A stretch of 12,138 nucleotides of DNA from Flavobacteriales bacterium (GTDB lineage: Bacteria; Bacteroidota; Bacteroidia; Flavobacteriales_D; Cryomorphaceae): contig JAIVHQ010000048.1 of NCBI GenBank assembly GCA_020200995.1, positions 1 to 12,138 on the forward strand, given 5' to 3'. Both the position numbers and the translations under genes were made by a program. This document shows positions 7,243 through 12,138 of this stretch, in pieces (the first letter of the stretch is position 1; the number at the start of each line of letters is the position of its first letter). The notes below the pieces were generated by a model. It searched no databases. It was not told the origin of the DNA and was given only the letters and a program-made list of their open reading frames with translations.

Positions 7243-10200
7243 GTTCCGTCGAAATCCTCACCTTCAAGCGCTGACAACGCTGTGTAAGGAGCGTAGTTGC
7301 CCTGGAGCGCTGCTCCCTGGCCTGTGGTGTTGCAACTCGGACTGGTGGCAGCGTCATCAAAAAGAACCTGGATGTTTTGTCCGTCGGCGCAATTTCCGCT
7401 GTTCAAAAGCTGAACTTCTGTTCCGGCGGGGCTGGTCAATTTCACTTGTACCTCCGCAGTGAACGTATGGCTCATATCAACCACAACATTCAAATCAAGC
7501 AGGGTTCCGTTGCTTCCGCTGATTTCGAGTTCATCGGTAATAACGCTGGGTTGAATCAGGTTGCCACCAAACACTGTTTCGGGTGCACTTGAGTACTCAC
7601 CGCAGTTTGTCAATGGCAGGGGTTGACCTACACATTCGCAGTCTTCAGTAATTACGTCATTGATTGTCGAAGAATCTCCGTCATCACAAGCGGTGCCGAT
7701 ATTGGCGTTGAGGTCGGGACAATCTGCCTGCTCTTCCGAAAGCGTGATTGACAGCGAATAATCCGTTGACTGCGGAGCAGGCCAGGTGGAAATTACAATG
7801 TAATAAGTCTCGCCTGCTGTTACCGGCAGCGACTCGATAAGTCGCCCGCCTGCGCTGCTGCTTGTATGATACCCTACTGTCACATCGAAAGGACAACCTG
7901 AAAAGGCCCAAAGACCTGTACGAATTGAGTGGTCTGTCAATTCAATGTCGATCATTTCATTCGATGCGGGTGTATAAGCATATACAACATCGTCTCCGTT
8001 CAGGAATAGTCCGGATCCCGAACCTGTTCCCACCACGTTAACTGCATTATTTGGCTTGTCATCTGCCGAATATGCGTTGAGGTAGGTAGATGTTTCATCT
8101 TCGTCATTGTAGGGGAGTGAACCAACTGATATTGCATCGTTGCAATTACCTCCCGTTGGTGGCACAACTCCAATACACTCACAATCTTCGGTTACTACCT
8201 CCTGGATAGTGGCCGGGTCGCCGTCATCACAAGAGTCTCCGATGTTGAGGCCTAAATCCTCACAGTCGGGAATTACAGTTGAGCAATCTGCAGTCGTGAT
8301 GCGCGTGTGTGACGATGCTCCACCTGTGACACCACCTGTACAGTTGGGTGTGCTGTGCGTGTAAAACCTTACAGACTCCACGCCGGCGGGTGCTACCCAA
8401 ATGAGGGGAGCTGCACCTGTAGCAAGGGTATCGGATGCATTTGCATTCGTGATGGTCACGTAGAAAATGGGTACCTGATCGTTGGTTGTAGTAGAGAAAG
8501 TGTACGTACCACCGTTCTGAATATTGTTCACAAGTGTGTACTCATTTACAAATGATCCTGTCGTATTCTGAGGTGCGCCGCTGCAATTTGCAGTTTGTGT
8601 ACCAAATTGAAATCCGTTGGTGCAACCGGCAAATACTAAATCACCACACTCACATTCGTCGTTTACTGTTCCCAGGTTGCCTTCATCATTGGTGCAGAAT
8701 TCACCAAAGTCAAGTCCAAGATCCTGGCAATCGAAAATGAGGTTGTCACAATCGGTTGCTTCAATACTTCTGGTGTGGGCAGTAACAACGCCCGTGAAAG
8801 GACTCGTGCAATCAATGCCGCCGTGGGTGTAAAACCTGATCTGGCCGGTCAATGTACTGGTCCATGTCAGGCTATTAATACCCGTAGCGAGTACTTCGTC
8901 TCCATCTTCATCAGTGATGGTGATGTAGAATGCAGAAACGAAATCATTTACTGTGGTGTTAAGCTCGTATACAGCTCCGTTTTCTACGTTCACGTTGTTA
9001 TACGATCCGATGGGTACGTTGGCTTGCTGAACTACAGCGCCTGAACATTGGGGGTTCAAGGTTGAAGAACTTGCAGTTCCGTCAGTACATCCTTCAAAAA
9101 CGACTACTTCACATTCGCAATTTTCATTGACTGTACCCGATTCTCCGTCTTCTGTCTCGCAGAAGTCGCCAAAGTTTGCTGAGAGGTCGGGACAATCGGT
9201 AACAAGTGTTTCGCAATCTGCCCAAACACGACGCTGGTGGCTCGAAGCACTACCTGTAACGTCGCCTTCACAATCGGCTGCGCCGTGGGTGTAAAAACGA
9301 ACGTTTCCGTCGAAAGTACTTTGCCAAACAACTTGCCCCGGACTTGCTGCAAGGACATCTGATCCGTCAGCAGAGGTAACCGTGAGGTAAAACAAGTCAA
9401 TGTTATCATTAGGGCCTGTAAAGAAGGTATAAATTCCGCCGTTTTGAACGAGCACTGTTGAGTATGAACCCACGGTCACTGCGTTCTGTGTAACGGGTAC
9501 TCCATTACAAGGTGGAATGAGATTACCAACCTGATTGCCTGTAGTGCAGCCATCAAATTCGATTTCTTCACAATTACAATCTTCATCCAAAATAGCGAAT
9601 TGATCACCTACGGGGCAGATGTCGCCTATATTGGCATTGAATGTAGGGCAGTCAAATACCGTATTGCTAATTGTCAGGTTGAATGATTGCGGAGCGCTGG
9701 TCGATGAAATGACAACATAGTAGTCAGTTCCACCTGAAACAGGCATTGCATCGATAAACCTTCCTGAACCTCCTGCAACCACTGTGTGGTAACCGGTAAG
9801 AAATTCAAAAGGACAGCTCGAGAATACAAAGAGACCGGTCGACGTGCCCGATCCTGTTACAGCCACATCAATGAATCCATCTTCGTCAGGAGTATAGGCG
9901 AACACGGCCTCGGGGCCATTCAAATAGTTGCTGTTAAGGGTTCCCGTTCCTACGGCACCACCAGGCAACTGAAGAGGTACATCTGATGAACTGTAGTCAT
10001 TTCCGAAAGCTGATGTGTTACCTGAATTGATATATGGCAGGGTCTCAACCAGGGCAGCATTTTCACAATCCTGACCGTCAGTCAGACAAGTTCCATTGTC
10101 CTCTGTCGCAACAGGGAGGTAGTTGAGGGCGTCGGGGTCCGTACATCCTTCGATGTCGATTCCGCAACCCACAAACCAGTTCCACTCGCTTGCCACAGAA

Positions 10201-11255
10201 GATCCTGATTCGCACGATACTGATCCGTTTGAGCTGACCTTCATATATAGCGATCCGCTCTCTGCGATTGCGCCAAGGCCATTTAGGTTGCCATCATTAC
10301 TTCCTGAGAACAGCAATTCGCCTGTAGCGTCTTCACCGTCATAAAGAGAAATCTCATCGCAGCAAGACTGCAACAAACCACCTTCAAAGAAAATGGTGAT
10401 TGGCTCGCCATCGGGGCTTTGGTAAAGGAAAGGAACTGTGTCATTGTCCAGGTAGCAATAAGATTGATCCAATGCAACACCGCATTCAAGATCGATGGGG
10501 CAGCCGTTGGATACGGCAAACTGAGATGTGGTAACCGAACAATCTGTACCCAACAACTGTAATGTAATATCCAACTCCTGGTCAAGCGGTAAATTCCCTA
10601 CAGTGAAGGTGTTGCCCTCCTGGTTAGCAAAAATGCCACCTGTACCGGGCACAGCCGATCCGTTCGATGTTACTGAAGCCAAAAGACTCGGAATAACTTC
10701 GGGAAATCCTTGTTGTACCAAAGTAATGTCTACAGAATAAGTTTGGGTGTCGCAATCACGCGGGTTCTGCGAAACAGTGATGACAGGGGGAAAACACTCA
10801 GGAGCAGCAACGCATTCCACATCGGCTTCCCAACCGGCCAACTGGACAGAAGGATCCGAACAGAATTCAAAATGCAGGCATCCACCGGGGTCGGTGGAAG
10901 TGAAAGGGCCGGGAATTGTGGTTCCCCAATACCCTCCGGTCTGGTCACACGGTCCTGAACCGGCTCCGTTTCCCGAACTGATCTGTGGGAATGTATTGTC
11001 GGGTCCGTCGTAAACGTAAAGTTTATCCCAATTGGTCTCAACATTGAAGCTGACAAAAGTAACCTGAACTATTTCAGTCCCGGGATTGTCGGGGCAAAAC
11101 GTCCAGGAAGAATTGTCATTGGACAGATAGCCTCCGTTAGGGCCACCTGCGTCATAAAATACTGTGTCGCATTGTGCGGAACCCAAAAAGGGCATTAGGA
11201 GCATCGGCAGCCACAACAGCACGGCCGACTTGAATTGCGTAAACATCTTAGTCAT
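7224..11255 (-). CDS. Large secreted CUB/P-domain multidomain protein, C-terminus cut short
   Basis: The ORF has 1343 residues. A signal peptide (1-28, ending FLGSAQ before CDTVFYD) directs Sec export. Domains: CUB (29-148; DKLYVYDG, FCSDPSVQLAGWEADV); a beta region (155-250); a second CUB-like domain (258-365; DEISLYDGEDATG); a GCTDPDALNY motif (370-390); module A1 (397-531); three B modules (535-683, 688-836, 842-992) joined by cysteine linkers; module A2 (1038-1172); a last cysteine linker (1179-1210); and a proprotein-convertase P domain (1217-1343; DLNVVVDMSHTFTAEVQVKL) that stops at DFDGTWTLTP. The P domain should continue for about 20 more residues, and no T9SS sorting domain is present. 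That domain occurs in the overlapping downstream frame, so this is probably the 5' part of a disrupted cargo gene. The second in-frame ATG (11246) would leave a shorter but still adequate signal peptide. A role in surface adhesion or matrix is inference from the domains. Confidence 0.88.
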   Translation of the reverse strand: MTKMFTQFKSAVLLWLPMLLMPFLGSAQCDTVFYDAGGPNGGYLSNDNSSWTFCPDNPGTEIVQVTFVSFNVETNWDKLYVYDGPDNTFPQISSGNGAGSGPCDQTGGYWGTTIPGPFTSTDPGGCLHFEFCSDPSVQLAGWEADVECVAAPECFPPVITVSQNPRDCDTQTYSVDITLVQQGFPEVIPSLLASVTSNGSAVPGTGGIFANQEGNTFTVGNLPLDQELDITLQLLGTDCSVTTSQFAVSNGCPIDLECGVALDQSYCYLDNDTVPFLYQSPDGEPITIFFEGGLLQSCCDEISLYDGEDATGELLFSGSNDGNLNGLGAIAESGSLYMKVSSNGSVSCESGSSVASEWNWFVGCGIDIEGCTDPDALNYLPVATEDNGTCLTDGQDCENAALVETLPYINSGNTSAFGNDYSSSDVPLQLPGGAVGTGTLNSNYLNGPEAVFAYTPDEDGFIDVAVTGSGTSTGLFVFSSCPFEFLTGYHTVVAGGSGRFIDAMPVSGGTDYYVVISSTSAPQSFNLTISNTVFDCPTFNANIGDICPVGDQFAILDEDCNCEEIEFDGCTTGNQVGNLIPPCNGVPVTQNAVTVGSYSTVLVQNGGIYTFFTGPNDNIDLFYLTVTSADGSDVLAASPGQVVWQSTFDGNVRFYTHGAADCEGDVTGSASSHQRRVWADCETLVTDCPDLSANFGDFCETEDGESGTVNENCECEVVVFEGCTDGTASSSTLNPQCSGAVVQQANVPIGSYNNVNVENGAVYELNTTVNDFVSAFYITITDEDGDEVLATGINSLTWTSTLTGQIRFYTHGGIDCTSPFTGVVTAHTRSIEATDCDNLIFDCQDLGLDFGEFCTNDEGNLGTVNDECECGDLVFAGCTNGFQFGTQTANCSGAPQNTTGSFVNEYTLVNNIQNGGTYTFSTTTNDQVPIFYVTITNANASDTLATGAAPLIWVAPAGVESVRFYTHSTPNCTGGVTGGASSHTRITTADCSTVIPDCEDLGLNIGDSCDDGDPATIQEVVTEDCECIGVVPPTGGNCNDAISVGSLPYNDEDETSTYLNAYSADDKPNNAVNVVGTGSGSGLFLNGDDVVYAYTPASNEMIDIELTDHSIRTGLWAFSGCPFDVTVGYHTSSSAGGRLIESLPVTAGETYYIVISTWPAPQSTDYSLSITLSEEQADCPDLNANIGTACDDGDSSTINDVITEDCECVGQPLPLTNCGEYSSAPETVFGGNLIQPSVITDELEISGSNGTLLDLNVVVDMSHTFTAEVQVKLTSPAGTEVQLLNSGNCADGQNIQVLFDDAATSPSCNTTGQGAALQGNYAPYTALSALEGEDFDGTWTLTP
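7740..8144 (-). repeat. Module A2, copy of module A1
   Basis: Residues 1038-1172 of the large protein repeat residues 397-531 (DNA 9663-10067). Shared landmarks in order are DCENA/NCNDA, LPYxN, a VGTG block, LNG.[DE].VFAYTP or VYAYTP, TGLxxFSxCPF, VGYHT or TGYHT, GRxIxxxPV and YYxVIS..APQS.xxSxxI. This is a beta-sandwich of the pre-peptidase C-terminal type, flanked on both sides by cysteine linkers. Confidence 0.75.
8280..9653 (-). repeat. Three tandem B modules of about 150 residues
   Basis: The copies lie at about 9207-9653, 8748-9194 and 8280-8732. Each starts with a linker of the form DCP/DCQ-xL-xxNxG/xDFG-xxC ... CEC, then [FE]xGCT, a Cys-Ser/Asn-Gly element, NGGxYxF, FYxTxT, SDxLA, a tryptophan strand, [VI]RFYTH, a cysteine, VTGxASSH-R and a closing DC. 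The copies are diverged, so they are old. I do not recognise the RFYTH module as a named family. Confidence 0.78.
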
Positions 11256-11295
11256 CTCGTCGAAATTGGTTTGTAATCAGTTAAACAAAAGTTCG

Positions 11296-11328
11296 ACAAG
11301 ATACGAATAAATGATGCTAAAGTGCAAA
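11296..11328 (-). promoter_or_regulatory. Candidate promoter of the large CUB/P-domain gene
   Basis: On the minus strand TATCTTGT (11296-11303) is a 6/8 match to TAnnTTTG, with TTTG (11325-11328) 21 bp upstream. The leader would be about 40 nt. A second, exact TAnnTTTG match, TATTTTTG, is at 11325-11332 but has no TTTG at the right distance upstream. One of the two probably drives the gene; the choice is uncertain. Confidence 0.35.
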
Positions 11329-11332
11329 AATA

Positions 11333-11483
11333 TGGGGACCAAAGATTTTAATTTACCCCTGTTCAGAGAGGTTCGGTATCATATTTTATGCGGGCTAGTG
11401 GCTCTCGGGTAAGTTATTACATGGAGATTTTCCATTGTTTGCATTCATTAATTTTTTATAAATAATGTTACAGGAACCTATTT
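11333..11483. other. Intergenic stretch with no recognised feature
   Basis: AT-rich DNA lies between the promoter region of the large secreted-protein gene and the terminator of the gene at the right edge. I see no ORF of note, no RNA gene and no repeat arm here. Confidence 0.5.
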
Positions 11484-11527
11484 AAAAAGGCAAAGCCGCT
11501 GCCGATCCTTAGACCGAACAGCGACTT
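11484..11527 (-). terminator. Rho-independent terminator of the right-edge T9SS gene
   Basis: On the minus strand the stem is AAGTCGCTG with CAGCGGCTT (11519-11527 with 11493-11501; 9 bp, one G-U). Its 17-nt loop contains a further CGGTC/GATCG pairing. It is followed by TGCCTTTTT (T-run at 11484-11488). It lies about 50 nt past the stop codon at 11579. Confidence 0.78.
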
Positions 11528-11578
11528 CTCCCCTTAAACTAAACGTTAGTGTCGTTTGGTGTTGCGTGCAGCAATGCG

Positions 11579-12138
11579 CTATTGAATGATTACTTTTTTT
11601 GTCAGGGTTGATCTTCCGTGAACTGCAGTCAGAAAGTATATTCCCGGATCGATGTCGGGCAGGTTTAATGCCTGACTCTCCATGTGTGTATAATTCATTC
11701 TCAGTTTTTTCAGCGCTGTACCCGCGAGGGTTCTCAATGTTAATTCTACATTTTCCCAATCTCCCTTCATCCGTGTTCGTATTACGGTTCCCGATTGCGA
11801 AGGGTTCGGATAAATGAAGAGATTTATTGAGAAAGTTTCATTTTCTTCGTCGGGCTCTTCTGCCGTCGGTTCTTCATCTTCTTCATCCGGTTCTTCTTCG
11901 TCGATTGACGCAAAAGCAGCCGAACAGTAATCACTCCATGCACTCCATTCACCTTCGATCGAGACCCTCAGTCTTACATTGAGTGTTTCGCCTTTCGGCA
12001 AATGGGCAAACACATTCGGATAAAACACAGGAGATGTTTGATCCACCGTGACCGGCCCGGTTAATGCAGGTCCGCTGAATTCGAGTTCATATACGAGTGC
12101 TCCTGTAATTGGTTGCAGCGAAATGGTGTCATTTTCTG
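11579..12138 (-). CDS. T9SS cargo protein, C-terminal part only
   Basis: The frame is open to the right window edge; 185 residues are visible and the start lies outside. A GTG at 12046 is not the start, because the frame and the domain continue upstream (ENDTISLQPITGALVYELEF). The first ~95 residues are an Fn3-like module (LVYELEFSG ... LPKGETLNVRLRVS ... EWSAWSDYC) of the same kind as those at residues 405-695 of the protein at 4846-7242. An acidic linker follows (DEEEPDEEDEEPTAEEPDEE), then a T9SS type A sorting domain (INLFIYPNPSQSG to PGIYFLTAVHG, ending KKVIIQ). The protein is therefore exported by the type IX system and probably surface-attached or released. The acidic linker is an obvious low-complexity spacer between folded domain and sorting signal. 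The gene has its own terminator, and the next gene has its own candidate promoter, so the two are probably separate units. Confidence 0.9.
   Translation of the reverse strand, partial: ENDTISLQPITGALVYELEFSGPALTGPVTVDQTSPVFYPNVFAHLPKGETLNVRLRVSIEGEWSAWSDYCSAAFASIDEEEPDEEDEEPTAEEPDEENETFSINLFIYPNPSQSGTVIRTRMKGDWENVELTLRTLAGTALKKLRMNYTHMESQALNLPDIDPGIYFLTAVHGRSTLTKKVIIQ

Noticed and set aside
7224..7260. Programmed -1 ribosomal frameshift joining the two long ORFs
   Set aside because: The only window in which both frames are open (7227-7257) has no slippery heptamer, and parts of both domains would still be missing after a shift.
11478..11759. Minus-strand ORF of 93 codons
   Set aside because: It overlaps the T9SS sorting domain of the right-edge gene in another frame and covers the terminator.
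1..12138. tRNA, rRNA or insertion-sequence transposase genes
   Set aside because: No cloverleaf or rRNA-like stretch and no transposase motif was seen on either strand. A covariance-model scan would settle small RNAs.

Overview
The window reads as Bacteroidota DNA, most likely a marine or freshwater Flavobacteriales-type genome. The evidence is: two large secreted proteins that end in type IX secretion (T9SS) type A sorting domains, recurrent CUB, FAS1, P-domain and 'DCP..N.G..C....CEC' modules typical of that phylum, a PadR-PspC gene pair, and promoters of the Bacteroidota form TTTG-N19-21-TAnnTTTG rather than -35/-10 boxes. Genus cannot be read from the sequence. All convincing genes but one lie on the minus strand.

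Layout from left to right. Positions 1-1870 hold a minus-strand operon: a PadR-type repressor (1535-1870) overlaps by 4 bp the start of a PspC-domain membrane protein (1-1538), whose 3' end is cut off by the window edge. A good promoter lies at 1911-1942. A small plus-strand lipoprotein gene (2075-2215) follows. Positions 2216-3449 hold no convincing gene but are full of structure: a hairpin after the lipoprotein stop, three members of a palindromic repeat family (2297-2388, 2957-3060, 3338-3442), a terminator-like hairpin (2539-2573), and shuffled diverged repeats (2629-3442). Positions 3450-4730 encode a DUF819-family membrane protein, probably a transporter. A strong rho-independent terminator (4795-4826) separates it from the secreted-protein block.

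Positions 4846-11255 carry two very long ORFs that together look like one disrupted surface or secreted protein, or two fused ones. The upstream ORF (7224-11255) has a signal peptide, two CUB-like domains, repeated modules and a P domain that is cut short. The downstream ORF (4846-7242) begins inside a FAS1 domain, has no signal peptide, and ends in a T9SS sorting domain. They overlap by 19 bp in different frames exactly where both domains are incomplete. The right edge (11579-12138) holds the 3' end of another T9SS cargo gene with its own terminator.

Functionally the window combines envelope-stress-type membrane regulation (PadR/PspC), one inner-membrane transporter-like protein, and a block of exported adhesion-type proteins. 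The two most unusual signals are the broken junction at about 7227-7240 and the palindromic repeat family, whose stems vary in a compensatory way around a conserved internal loop.
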